This document shows positions 49,007 through 60,530 of a stretch of DNA of 64,000 nucleotides, one piece after another. Positions within the stretch are counted from its first letter, which is position 1; each line of letters starts with the position of its first letter. Source of the DNA: Tillus elongatus (lineage: Eukaryota > Arthropoda > Insecta > Coleoptera > Cleridae); contig OZ023269.1 of the NCBI GenBank assembly GCA_964006375.1, positions 58,009,279 to 58,073,278 on the forward strand, in the 5' to 3' direction. The notes beneath the pieces were generated by a model, which made no database searches, was not told the DNA's origin, and saw only the letters and a program-made list of their open reading frames with translations. Position numbers and translations under genes: made by a program.

Positions 49007-50302
49007 ATGTCAATTCCCACTACACCTATGCCTGGGAGCGCTGAATTAACAACTCATGATCCGTTTTTAAAAGAAACAGAAACACAGAAATCAACCAAAA
49101 AAGACATCATTCGCTAATGTTCTTAAATCATCAACGTTTCCTAAGAAGGATCAAGCCATAATATTCCCAGTAATTGAAGGTTTTCAAGTTAAAGACTGTG
49201 TCATAGCAACTGCCAAACTCATAGACCCCAAAAATATTACATTTGCATTCAGAATGTCAAATAATCGTATTTGCTTGTATTTTTCTTCCAAAACATTGGT
49301 AGATGACTTCATAGATTCGAAAGGTGGTGTAGATATCAGCTGTGCATATGTTCCAGCGACAAAAGTTCATTGTACCTGCAAAAAGAATAATACTATCAAA
49401 CGTTGCTCCGTGCATTCCTCATTATGTTATTGAAGAAGAACTGAAACAGGAAAATCAAGACAGTATCACCAATTTCATTCATCGGGGCGAGGCTAGGGCT
49501 TGAAGAATTTCGACATATATGCAGTTCAAGACGACAAGTTTTCATAGCCACAGACCAAGAGACAGACATTCCGCCATCTGCACTGATAAACTTTGAAAGT
49601 GAAGATTACCGAATATTCCTATCTGATGATAAATTCACCTGTTTTAAATGTAAGGAAGTTGGACATATTGCATTCAATTGTCCAGTACCTGATGCTTCAG
49701 TTATAATAACCGCCACGGAAACTTTCCAAGAACAAAACAAAAGAAAGGCACCTTCTTCAAGTACATCCGATGAGCTTAGCGTTGAGGTTAATGCTGGGAG
49801 TAACACAGAACATTTAGACAACACAGAAAACAGTAACACAGATTCACCTAATCCGGATGGTGCTGCAAACGAACATACTAGTGAAAAACAGAATCCATCC
49901 CATTCAAGGGAATCCAGAAGTAAAAAACGGAAAGTAGAAACCGAAATTGAAAGCACCTTCAGTGAAATACAGACACTCTGGTCTCAGGATATTGCATTAC
50001 CCTTAGATTACCTACATTTTACGCAATTCCTTAAACAGGTTAAGGGTAGTAACAACCCATTAACATTTGCCAGGGAACACACCGATGATATAGAAGGACT
50101 AATTTCACTTATAAAGTCAGCACAACACCTAATTTCAGAGAGAGCTCTTAGGGAGAGATGCAAAAGACTAATTACTGCTCTAAAGAAGGCTTTATCTAAA
50201 GAAGGGAAAACCAACATGTCACCTCCAGAGTCTGTGTGTTCATCACGGGCATCATCATGCTCTTCGAGATCATTCTCTGTGGAAAGTACTGACAAAGTTT
50301 AG
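49007..50302 (+). pseudogene. LINE A ORF1, CCHC nucleic-acid-binding protein
   Basis: Starts MSIPTTPMPGSAELTTHDPF. At least three frame changes (near 49090, 49365 and 49490) link KKTSFANVLKSSTFPKK, VKDCVIATAKLIDPKN, PAKRIILSNVAPCIPHYV and EEFRHICSSRRQ. The long second half is open to a TAG at 50300. A zinc knuckle CFKCKEVGHIAFNC (C-X2-C-X4-H-X4-C) lies at ~49630-49670. After it come an acidic/Ser-rich stretch, a basic KKRKVE motif and a tail rich in Ser. ORF1 proteins of L1/Tx1-type LINEs bind the template RNA in the ribonucleoprotein. ORF2 starts 53 bp downstream. Confidence 0.82.
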
Positions 50303-50354
50303 TTAAAGCTTACAATCAATTGATCAATCAAAAATAATACCAATTCTATTAAAA

Positions 50355-53300
50355 ATGCAGAATAAATTTGTAATTACTACTCTAAATACCAAAAGTATTA
50401 AAAGCGAATATAAGTTTAGTCAAATGCTATGTTTTTTTTAGAAAAACATCATCCAGACGTAGTTTTGTTTCAAGAGACCAATATTAAAGAAATCCCTGTG
50501 AGTTTTATCAACCAATCCATGTATAATTTTTTTGTTAATCCGGCTTCGGAAAATTATACTGGAACATTAATAGCTGTCAAAAAAGCACGCCATATCCAAG
50601 TAGTGAGTCACCAGATTTTATATGAAAGTTACCTACAAGGAATCACTGTAAAAACACCAGAAGGTGTGTGGCATATAATAAGTTTATACATTCCCCATAG
50701 CGAGAATTTAGCTCATCAAATACTACAACAACTAGAAAGGTTTTTGATGTCTCTGTCGGTCAAGGACGAACATGTGGTCTTTGCTGGAGATTTTAATTGC
50801 ACATTAGACGAGTCATTAGATCGACATCGCTCTCGAGAAAGATACCCCAAAATTGCTAGAAAGCTGTCTGAAATAGTAGATCATTTTAATTTCCAAGACT
50901 GTTGGCGGCAAAATTTCAAAAATAAAGGTGGCTTTACGTACATAACACCTACTATACCACACTCAGCGTCCAGAATGGACAGAATATACTGCTCGCAAAA
51001 AGCTCTTCAATATTTGAATAACTCTGTTATCAATGGGTCCTTTTCAGATCATTTTGCCATATCAGCAATTTTTCAATCCCAAAGAAGGCCAGGTTCACAA
51101 TCAGCATATTGGAAGTTTGATAATCATCTTCTAGAGGATTCTAATTTTCAAGAATGTCTTCAAACATTTATAAAAACGGAAGTAGACAGCAAACCACAGA
51201 ACTGCGATATATTAAAATGGTGGGACTACTTCAAGTTGAATATTAAAAGTATCATAATACTTTACACACGTCAGTCTAAGAGAAATCGCGAATTTGAGTA
51301 TCGGAATCTTGAACGTCAATTGAAGGCGGCTACTCATAAGCTCACAACATCAGAAGACACATGTGAAATTTTTGACACCATTAAAACCATAAAGGACTGG
51401 TATCGCAGAAAAACCGAAACTTTTCTGCAAAGGTCTCGATACGAAAATATTACAAACTCTGATCGCCCAGTGTTGGACAAGAGAGTTTTTTCTACGTATA
51501 AGCCTCTCGGGAAAATTAAAACTAATAATGGTGAAATTATAAGAGAGTCAATCAAATTATGTGCATATGTAAAGTCATATTTCGAATCCAAACACAAAGA
51601 ATCGAAAACATTGCTAAATGAGAAGTCCATTTTATATGAGAATCTTAGAAAACTATCTCATGTTAACAACACCTCAATAAATCAACCCTTTACCGTCAAA
51701 GAGTTTTCTGCAGCGTTGGCTACTCTCAACAAAGGAAGTACGCCTGGCATAGACGGACTTACAACAGAGTTTTACACCCAATTTTGGAATGAACTGAAAA
51801 ATGTCTACTTTGATATGATAACAGAGTCAATAAGAGTGGGAAAGTTGCCAATTTCTGTAACCAAGGCTGTTATAGCAATGCTTCCAAAGAAAGGTGATTT
51901 ACTGGAAATAGACAACTGGAGGGCAATTTCGGTTCTGACAACAGATTACAAGATATTGGCCAAAGCTCTTTCTATGAGGCTGTCGGAAGTAATTGGCACC
52001 ATCGTTGATGCAGATCAATGCTATGCTGTACCGGGTAGGACCATTTACGATGTTCTGCATCTTCAGCAAGATCTACTATAATATGCAAATGAAGAGAATA
52101 AACCCATAGCTATTTTAAACCTAGATCAGAAGTCTGCATTTGACAAGATAAACCATACTTATCTCTTTCATCTTTTAAAGGTTTTTAATCTTGGAACGAA
52201 TTTCTGTAAAGCAGTCAGAACCCTATATAAGAATGCTGTTTTTCATGTCAGAGTTGGATCTAACATCACTGGGGAAGTGGCATTTCAAAAAGGAATACGA
52301 CAAGGATGTCCACTTTCGGGGCCCCTGTATTCACTTTCAATAGAACATTTTCTAACCCTTTGTCGATCACACCTTGAAGGTTACCCTCTCCCTCGTACTC
52401 CTGCCTTACCACTTACTGTTAATGCATACGCCGACGACGTTACAGTTTTTATATCAAAAAACACTGATTTCAACAAATTGGAGAAATCATTTAAGATATA
52501 TTCTTCACAATCTGGAGCTGAACTTAATTCTAAAAGTCAAAAGGTTTTTGGAGCGGTCAATGTAAACAACGTATGGATCGTCCTTTGGGCTTTCAATGGT
52601 CAAACGAATACATTACAGTCCTTGGTATCAGATTCTCTAGTAATATTAGGGATTATACAGAGTATGCCGCCAAGCAGCTTACAGATAAACTAAACAGTTC
52701 ATTGGATAAATGGAAACAGAGAATGCCAGTCATTTCAATAGTTGGTAGGAAAACAATACTAAATCAGTTTATAGCTCCAAAATTATGGCATCACTTTCAG
52801 ATACTCCCTTTTGCAGCATAACAAGTGGAACATTTTCAAAAAATGTTTATCAATTTCATTTGGAATAAGAAGCACTGGACCACAATTAAAGATCTATGCG
52901 TTACAACACAGCAAGGTGGACTTTGTCTAGTACACTTACCATCAAAAATTAAGGCCTTTAGAATATGTACTGCAGAAAGATTTATCAATACACGTTCAGA
53001 TGTCAAATGGAGGATGATGATGAACCACTTTATTATCTCTTCCAATAACTATGCAGTATCCTGGCAGTGGTTCTTTTCTAATGAATTTGTCAAAGTATGT
53101 CAACCAATATCATATATTGATTTCTTGCTAGAAGCTATACAGAATACAAATGTAAAAGTAGAAAACTTTCCCTGCTCAATACAAGACCTCAAAAATATCC
53201 CCACTACAAACACAAAACTAATTAATAAAATGAAACCATCATTGTTTGTAGACGAATGGGCAGTTTTTGGCTTTAGAACTGTAGCGGACTTTATGGTAGA

Positions 53301-54164
53301 AGAATCTTGGTTGCCAAATCAGGCGATCTTGGACATGATTAGCTTTGGATCATATATAGTTAGATAACAATTGATACTTCATTACGAACGAATTAAATCC
53401 CTTTTGAATCCATATTTGGTAAGTTTAAAAGGAATACTGAATCGAAAACAACTTTACAAACTTGTATTGATAAAGGAAACGGGTGAAAATACCAACATCA
53501 CGAAGACAAATCGAAGACAACTCCAGAGGTGGCTTACCGATTTGTTTTTCAAAATGGACGAAAATTTGGAGGGCGCCTGGACAGATGGGGAGATACATTG
53601 GTCAACATATTTTAATGCCTTAACGTTGGGGAGGGAATCTGAAATTTCGTGGTGGAGGCTAGCCAAAAACCGATTAGCTGATCCCGTCTTTCTGAAAAGT
53701 GCTGGTCTACGTATCTACGTAACAGTAATTTGTGTCCATTTTGCTTAAACGAAGTAGGTACTTCTTGGCATATGTTTTTCACCTGTCATGAAACAACAGC
53801 GATATGGACATTGATTCAAGATATGCTAAAAGAGCTCTTTCCAGAAAAGACAATATCAATGGGAGATATATATTGTGGAATTGAAGGTATAACACATAAA
53901 CACAACTTGGCCAATTTCCTTTTCAGTATGGCAAAGACAACAATATATCGTGTGTTCACTAACGTTCTGTATGGAAGAAGTTCATTTGTCCCATATAAAG
54001 TCATATTAAAAAGAATGTTGAGAAGCCGAATAACAATTGAATTCGCATGGTTTTTGGGAAAGAAAAACATCGAAACATTCAAGACGCGATGGTGTATTGA
54101 TAATGTCCTCTGCGAAGTAAATTGTCAACAGACTCTTATTTTCTCACAGACACTTGAAATGTAA
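50355..54164 (+). pseudogene. LINE A ORF2: AP endonuclease-reverse transcriptase, Tx1/L1-like
   Basis: About 1,270 codons, nearly full length. It starts MQNKFVITTLNTKSI; a T8 run at 50432-50439 shifts the frame, and the 550-codon part from 50429 continues. Endonuclease: LFQETN, FAGDFNCTLDES, GSFSDHFAI. RT: NKGSTPGIDGLTTEFY, PKKGDLLEIDNWRAISVL. An in-frame TAA at 52079 is followed by NLDQKSAFDKI, KGIRQGCPLSGPLYSL and NAYADDVTVFI (YADD box intact). A frameshift lies near 52565, then GIRFSSNI; in-frame stops at 52819 and 53365; a frameshift near 53730. C-terminal CPFCLNEVGTSWHMFFTC resembles the zinc-knuckle of these proteins. Few lesions for its length, so relatively young. The L1/Tx1 grouping is from motifs, not a tree. 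Confidence 0.92.
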
Positions 54165-54339
54165 TTAGTGTACATATAGTATGTGGCTTATATGTGTGTG
54201 TATTTGTTCATTCATTTGTGTATATATGTGTGTACATATGATGTATAATATGTGGGCAGTATTATTATTGTGGTGTATCGATTTGGAATTACCTTCATTA
54301 TGTAAATGTTTCATGTAATACAATTCAACAGTTTTAATA

Positions 54340-54368
<29 letters not shown>
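54165..54368 (+). mobile_element. LINE A 3' UTR and (TAA)n tail
   Basis: Follows the ORF2 stop and ends gttttaataaataataataat(aat)n. A simple-repeat tail rather than poly(A) is characteristic of several non-LTR clades. An aaaagggat interruption lies near 54370, then more (aat)n. Confidence 0.8.
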
Positions 54369-54372
<4 letters not shown>

Positions 54373-54489
54373 GGGATAATAATAATAATAATAATAACAC
54401 ACGCACGCACGCACGCACGCACGCACACGCGCGCACACACACACTCGCGCGCACACACACACACTCGCGCGCGCGCACACGCGCGCACA
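54369..54489. repeat. (AAT)n then (ACGC)n/(CGCG) tract to the gap
   Basis: aataataat followed by acacgcacgcacgc and cgcgcgcaca up to the N run. High CG-dinucleotide, alternating purine-pyrimidine. Confidence 0.93.
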
Positions 54490-54689
54490 NNNNNNNNNNN
54501 NNNNNNNNNNNNNNNNNNNNNNNNNNNNNNNNNNNNNNNNNNNNNNNNNNNNNNNNNNNNNNNNNNNNNNNNNNNNNNNNNNNNNNNNNNNNNNNNNNNN
54601 NNNNNNNNNNNNNNNNNNNNNNNNNNNNNNNNNNNNNNNNNNNNNNNNNNNNNNNNNNNNNNNNNNNNNNNNNNNNNNNNNNNNNNNNN
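54490..54689. other. Scaffold gap, 200 N
   Basis: Exactly 200 N, a conventional placeholder length. Reading frames through it are artefacts. The right side resumes inside a second LINE copy. Confidence 0.99.
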
Positions 54690-55114
54690 AGGTTAGCAAA
54701 AAATCGCCTAGCTGATCCAATTTTTCTCAGCAAGATCGGAGTACTGGACTCGAAAAACTGCTCATTCTGCCCAGGGTATTATAGGAACAGCATGGCATAT
54801 AATCATGTGTTGTCAAAGAACAAAAGACCTTTGGTGCAGAGTTAAAATACTGTTAAAAAAATATTTTGGAATGCCAAGAAATTCAGACAAAAGATCTATA
54901 TTGTGGGTATCCAGGAAAATCGGTTAGGAACAACTTGGCCAATTTTATAATTAACATCGCAAAGTCAACGATCTACCGAGTGATAACCGACCTTTTCAAA
55001 GACGCAAAAGAGCCACCTCCCTACATAACAGTATTCCAGAACAGAATCAAATGCAGGCTGACAACAGAGTTCTCATGGTACTTAGGTAAGAAGCAAATCG
55101 AACAATTTGTGTAG
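54690..55114 (+). pseudogene. LINE B ORF2, C-terminal end, same family as LINE A
   Basis: LAKNRLADPIFLSKIG, KNCSFCPGYYRNS (first part of the knuckle), then DLYCGYPGKSVRNNLANF, IAKSTIYRVITDLF and RLTTEFSWYLGKKQIEQF, ending in TAG at 55112. Aligns with 53660-54085 of LINE A but clearly diverged (different subfamily). Upstream portion is lost in the gap. Confidence 0.88.
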
Positions 55115-55352
55115 TGACTGAAAACGAAGAAGTGCTGTTTTCTGTTTTATAGTACTACGAAGAAGACTAAAATATTGGACGGTTTGTGTTTTTCCTTTTT
55201 TTGGACATAAAACGTTACATGTGTAATTTTTGTATCTGTATATGTGTATGTAATAGTTTTTTGTTTAGTCTATTGTTGTTAAATTTTTTTTTAATGTATA
55301 TTTGACAAGTATATTATTTCATAGTTTTAATAAAGATAATAATAATAATAAT
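55115..55352 (+). mobile_element. LINE B 3' UTR with (ATA)n tail
   Basis: Ends catagttttaataaagataataataataataa, the same tail type as LINE A (gttttaataaataataa), again followed by (AC)n/(CG)n. Confidence 0.82.
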
Positions 55353-55411
55353 AACATACACACACACACACGCGCGCGCGCACGCACGCACACGCGCTCG
55401 CACACACACAG
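55353..55411. repeat. (AC)n with CGCG/CGCA units
   Basis: acacacacacgcgcgcgcgcacgcacgcacacgcgctcgcacaca between the LINE B tail and (TA)n. Confidence 0.93.

Positions 55412-55500
<89 letters not shown>
55412..55500. repeat. (TA)n microsatellite
   Basis: Pure TA then ataatatataaca. Confidence 0.95.
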
Positions 55501-55501
<1 letters not shown>

Positions 55502-55800
55502 TAACATATATAACAATTCACTAAAAGGAAAACCCTTACGGATATCTGTCTTTTTAATGCAGGCAGTCATCAATTCGGTTACCGGTATAACCTATATAGT
55601 AGAAACAATGTGCCATATTTTATCAAAATAACTTATTGTTTGAAAATGTACACAAAATTTCTGACAATAAACTTTAAATGTTGGTTTCCTAGCGAACAAA
55701 CTTAGGTTAAATAGCAAATTGAGTTATTGAAATTTGAAGCATTTAATGAAAATTTGCTACCAAAACGCACTTACGGCGTCTCGATTTTTTTTTCTTACAA
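55501..55800 (-). repeat. Dispersed repeat fragment
   Basis: cctagcgaacaaacttaggttaaatagcaaattgagttattgaaa, atgaaaatttgctaccaaaacgcacttacggcgtctcg: reverse-strand counterpart of 15.1-15.37 kb and 45.66-45.93 kb. Confidence 0.75.
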
Positions 55801-56046
55801 ACATATTTCGATAAAAAAGCAAAAATAAAATACCACCAAAGCATCAGAGAAAATAACTAACCTGTTGCATATCCGCCCTTTTTGTAAAACTTCGATTTGT
55901 TGATAAAACATAACAAACACTGCTTAGTTCACCCACTAACATTAATAAAGGAATAATTTGCACTTGTATATAAACATTTCCCAAATAACAAATAATGTGT
56001 CGACAAACAGATAAAAACATATAAAACAATCTCATAATAAACGTCA
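55801..56046. other. No recognised feature
   Basis: AT-rich; ends at the MITE target duplication. Confidence 0.4.
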
Positions 56047-56054
56047 GTTACAGG

Positions 56055-56563
56055 TAGTGATGGGTCGTTATTTAACTGTCGGTTATTTTTAAACGGTTGT
56101 CGAGCCGCAACGGTAACCACCAGTTGTGGATTTATAAAAATAACAGCTTACAAAATAACACTTTTTACACTAAACTAGAATTCGGAGTCGTATCTGTTTC
56201 AGTTCCACTGCAACTAGGTTCGATGAATAAACATCGGTTTTCATCGGCAACTGTTAAATTTAAAATTTAACTATTTAACGGGATGAATGGACATGCGACT
56301 GGGAATGAAATAAATATGTATGGGTATGGTATGCAGTATAGAGCGGACTTTACTTCATAACATATTACTTAACAGGAAACACGTTATTTATACTCTAGTG
56401 TGCTCACTCTCGCTCACAGCTTTGGGAATGTAGGATACTATCCATCGACTATCCAGTTCAAAATAACAGCGAAATAACTGAAGCTATTATTTTCAACGGT
56501 TATTATGAAATATTGTAAACGGCTTTAAATGTTAATAGAAAATAACGCTTTTTCCCATCACTA
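56055..56563. mobile_element. hAT-type MITE with perfect 8 bp target duplication
   Basis: TIRs tagtgatgggtcgttattt (56055 on) and, reversed from 56563, tagtgatgggaaaaagcgttattt. Flanked by gttacagg on both sides (56047-56054 and 56564-56571), an exact 8 bp duplication as made by hAT transposases. 509 bp, no coding potential. An intact duplication suggests a fairly recent insertion. Confidence 0.95.
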
Positions 56564-56689
56564 GTTACAGGTTGCAGCGTCTAACAGACCTGCGCAATAA
56601 TATAAAATGTTGCGTCGCCTAGCAACAACATACTACATCTCATATAAGCCAGGTTTACGATTGACAGTCAAACGGCGGTGATATTAAAA

Positions 56690-56970
56690 AATAAATGTTT
56701 CAAATTTGAATAGCTCTATTTTCTGTAGACCTATAAAGCTAAATTTTGGCGCATAGTTAGGTCTTTCGCAAAGCAATATGTACACCAAATTTCATCGAAA
56801 TATCTTTGTAATTTTCAGAGAAAAAATTTTTTTTCGAAAGAAAACTCAAAATTTTCCCGGAAAACCTTGTCAGATTTTCCTGGTTAACGAACTCATCCAA
56901 GCTATTAATAAAAGAAAGAAACTTGCCGAGTTTCATCAAAATAGGTTAATTATTTTTTGAGTTACCGGTT

Positions 56971-57030
<60 letters not shown>

Positions 57031-57165
57031 ATATAAATATATAAAAATCGAAACTGACCCCGGATATGGGTTCTAGGGGCCCAATTTCGCGAAATTTTTG
57101 CAAAGTCTCACCATCGATACCTCTCTATTAGTGATTTTTTTAAAATAAAAATTCACTAAAAGAGA
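56690..57165 (-). repeat. Dispersed repeat copy with (TA)n core
   Basis: gctctattttctgtagacctata, aattttcccggaaaaccttgtc, ggttaacgaactcatccaagc, gagttaccggttggata, (TA)n 56974-57028. Then ctgaccccggatatgggttct and ctctattagtgattttttt with aaaattcactaaaag, the foldback terminus. It cuts off the 3' end of the LINE at 57.16 kb. Confidence 0.88.
56974..57028. repeat. (TA)n microsatellite
   Basis: At the fixed internal site of the dispersed repeat. Confidence 0.95.
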
Positions 57166-59772
57166 GAGAGGTCACCAACGGCACGTCGGTGGGAAAGGGA
57201 TGGCAGCCTTTGGGTGAGGGTAGGGTCACCGATGAGACGTATAGCTCTCTTCTGAATGGAGTCTAGGATAGCGAATGTATAAGCGGCAGCGGCACCCCAG
57301 ATGTGGGAGCAGTATTCGAGGTTTGGCCTTATTTGTGAAGTATATAAGGTATAGAGATTAGCTGGTGAAAAGTATTTGCGAGCCCGGAAGACGAAACCTA
57401 ATTTCTTAGCAGCCGCTTCTGCAATTGATGTGACATGTTGGTGCCAATTGAGATTTCGATCCACAGAAATGCCAACAAGTGAAAAGGACTCGTTACTTTG
57501 ACTAACTTGGTTGTTCATTGTGATAGGTCTAGGGCTGGTGTATCTCTTATGACAAAGAAAGCAAGACTGAGATTTGGTGTGGTTGAATTGTACAAGATTT
57601 CTACCTCCCCAGTCTAATATTTTTGGAGATCCAGGGAGACAGAACCCTCCATGAGTCTGCAATCCTCATCTAATTGGGCAAAAGAGACAGGCTTAGAATA
57701 GTGTATATTTGAGTGGAGGGTACTGTCGTCCGCGTAACTGTGAACTAGGTTGGATGTGCTAGAGAGGAGGTCATTGATGTGGACAAGAAACAAAGTAGGA
57801 GCTAAAGCTGAACCTTGAGGAACTCCTGCATTAATTGGATACAGTTTAGAGAAATGGCCATCCACGACAACAGAAATGCTCCGGTTGGAGAGGAAATTTG
57901 CTGTCCAGGTACAGAGTTTTGGTGGTAGGCCATAGGCTGGAAGTTTATTAAGCAGCGCTGCGTGCCAGACCTGGTCGAATGCTTTGGATATGTCTAGAGC
58001 GACAATCTGGGATTCACCGTGTAGTTCCATAGACTTGTTCCAAGAATGGGTGACAAAGGAAAGGAGGTCGGCAGTTGATCTGCGCTGACGGAATCCATAC
58101 TGCCTGTCGTGGATTAGACTGTGTTTTTCAAGAAATTTTAGTAATTCGGTGTTTATATACTTTTCCATCACTTTAGAGGCGACTGAAAGGAGATAAATAG
58201 GTCTGTAGTTGCTAGGAAGCGCTTTGGATCGTTTCTTGGGGACGGGTTGTACTCGAACAGTTTTCCAGTTACTAGGGAATATGCATCTATTGTAAGATGT
58301 CTGAAACAGACGAGTCAGGACAGAAGCAAGTTCTGGTGCGCATTTTTTGAGAACAATTGCTGGGATTTCGTCAAGGCCAGATGCTTTCCTGGTATTAAGA
58401 GAAGATATCATATTTCGTACCTTTTTAGTTTTGAAAATGATATCCGTCATTTTATGTGCGACATTGGGGACTGTTGATGGTTGAACATTTGGAGGTGGGT
58501 TAAGTGTAGAATTGCCGGCGAACAATGAGAGAAAAAGTTCAGCCTTGCCCAGGGTGGTAGAAACAATTTCATCCCCTGAGACAAGAGGTGTGAACGTGCT
58601 CTTGCAGAAATTATTCCCAATAGATTTAGCAAGAGTCCAGAAGGGTTTGCTGCTGTTGGAGCTTAAGAAGACTTTGTTTTTGATGTGGTTATTAAACGCG
58701 TTTTTTGTCTCAGAAAGAATGCGGACATAGCGGTTTCTTGCGTCGTTAAATGCTTGACGGTTTTCTTGACTGGGAATGTGTAAAAGCGTTTTGTGAGCTT
58801 TGACCTTTTCAAGTCTGGCCTTGTCACAGGATTTAGAGAACCCGGGCTGTTGAGTGGCTGAAGAGGTTTTCTGTGTACGTGGAATAAATAATTCCATGCC
58901 AGCTTGGATAATTTCGGTGACGCTTTGTGAGATATCAGAGGGGTCAGGATGAGAGAAGCTGACAGACGCCCATGGAAATGAGGAGAAGTAATCCCCTATT
59001 TCGTCCCAGTTCGCGGAGTTGTAGTGCCAAACAATACGTGGGTGTGATGACTGTGTGACCTCGGGTTGCACTGCGCAGGAAACAGTGACCATGCCGTTGT
59101 CTGAGCGATAAAGGGCGCGGTGTTGGGATGCGAGGAAAGTAAGTAGGTTGCTGAACTATATTGGCTAAAGACTGCTGACTGCAAAGGCCTCCGCTGCTCC
59201 CCCTTGTGGATCGGTTTGTGAAGATCCTAGCCATTCCTTATTATGGACATTGAAGTTACCAGGAATAGTGATCTCGGAGGAAGGATATTCCGAAATCAGA
59301 TGGTCGTTTCTTTCATAAAGGTAGCAAAGAGCTAGACAAAATTGTTGTCAGAAGGTGACCGGTGAATGCAACAGATGAATTTATTTGCAGCCCTGAGAGA
59401 GAGTTTTATCCATAGTATGTCTTTTCTTCCCGCTTCTAAATTGGGGAGTCTGGTGCAGGGTAGATTGCTATGGACGTATGCGCACACGCCTCCATGCAAT
59501 ATAAAGAAAGGAAGGAGCTCATACCCCGGGAAATTAAGGTGATTAGTGGCTGTTTTGGCACTGATTTGGGTTTCGGTGAGGAAGAGGAGTTGGGGCCTGT
59601 TAGCCTGGAGGAAATGGTGGACGGAGTTCAGGTTAGAATTTAGGCCACATATATTCGAGAAGGATATGTTAAATCTTGATGCTGGCGCTCCCTGTACACC
59701 TCTCTCTCGGATATCCGAATGGAGGGGTATTTTATCTCCGGAATCTTTTGTACAAGGAGGAGCCATCATCAT
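57156..59772 (-). pseudogene. LINE ORF2: endonuclease and reverse transcriptase, frameshifted
   Basis: Endonuclease part (59772-59332): FSNICGLNSNLNSVHHFL, LLFLTETQIS, FPGYELLPFF, CAYVHSNLPC, KFICCIHRSPSDN. Then PGNFNVHNKEWLG (GDFN-type motif with Asp replaced by Asn) across stops near 59200. RT part (59092-57614, 492 codons open): RKASGLDEIPAIVLKKCA, NWKTVRVQPVPKKRSK, ALPSNYRPIYLLSVASKVME, LDISKAFDQVWHAALLNKL, NAGVPQGSALAPTLFLVHI, HSYADDSTLHS (YADD intact). After a frameshift near 57640: LVGISVDRNLNWHQHV, RPNLEYCSHIWGAAA, KRAIRLIGDP. Domain order and motifs fit the jockey/CR1 superfamily; exact clade is uncertain. Confidence 0.92.
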
Positions 59773-59879
59773 TTTTGCTTATAAGGAAAACCGACTCATA
59801 CACCAGAACGGGAAACGTCCGTTGGGACTTCACCGGCTCCTTGATGTATGGGGTGGTACCTCCTCGGACGTGAAAAAAT

Positions 59880-60003
59880 CCTTTACTATCACGTAAAGGA
59901 AAATTCCACTACCACCTGCTTGACTCCGATTAGTCGCCTCGTACGACAGGCAGGAGTTACCATGGGCCTATTCTTTTAGTTAGTCCCCGGACCCACAGGG
60001 GTT
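59880..60003 (-). promoter_or_regulatory. GC-rich structured leader of the LINE
   Basis: Minus strand begins cccc-tgtgggtcc-gggg, a 4 bp hairpin, then gaataggcccatggtaac and cctgcctgtcgtacgaggcgactaatcgg. Similar leaders precede several arthropod non-LTR elements. Such leaders can hold an internal promoter or a self-cleaving RNA; neither is demonstrated here. Confidence 0.4.
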
Positions 60004-60530
60004 AGATTGGGTCGCGCCGCAGTTAATAATGTATTTTTATAGTATTTAATGGTATGATATAGTTTGCAAGCCCCTGATCCCGAATTGATATACATTATGC
60101 ACAAACGCGCAGCGTATTACGTGTTGCAGAGCACAGACTATTGGCAACGAGCAACTGAGCCAGAATCATGTACATAGAAATGCTGGATCGAATTCTTATA
60201 GTTTGTATGAGACGGTTGGTAACGGCACCCGCTCTGTTGACTTGGTATTTATTATGGCCACCAAAGTGATGCAGGGTTCTATGTCTGCTTCAAAGCTTAG
60301 TTTCCGTCGTTTATTTAGATTTACTCGGACCGTCAGACGCGTATTTTTATTTTTACTATGTTGCCGTTAACGTTAAATGATCCGGTATGGGTCATATTTG
60401 CAGACTTTGAAAATCTTTATTTTTCATGTTTCTTTTTCGTAAGTGGAATTGATTTGTTTATTATCATCTTTAAAAAAATAATTTCAAAATAATAAAAGAT
60501 TAGATATAAAATTTCAGGTTATAAATAAGT
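60004..60530. other. No recognised gene
   Basis: Unassigned DNA with ordinary composition between the LINE leader and the next dispersed repeat. Confidence 0.4.

Larger units (their letters stand above)
57156..60003 (-). mobile_element. Jockey/CR1-like LINE, 3'-truncated
   Basis: Minus strand. The 5' end lies near 60003 with a GC-rich leader (ccctgtgggtccgggg, cctgcctgtcg, gaggcgactaatcgg), then endonuclease, RT and a C-terminal domain. It stops at RAVGDLSLF at 57160, where the dispersed repeat begins. The 3' UTR and tail are missing. Confidence 0.88.

Noticed and set aside
54311..54733. Open frames crossing the N run
   Set aside because: They depend on unknown bases of a scaffold gap.
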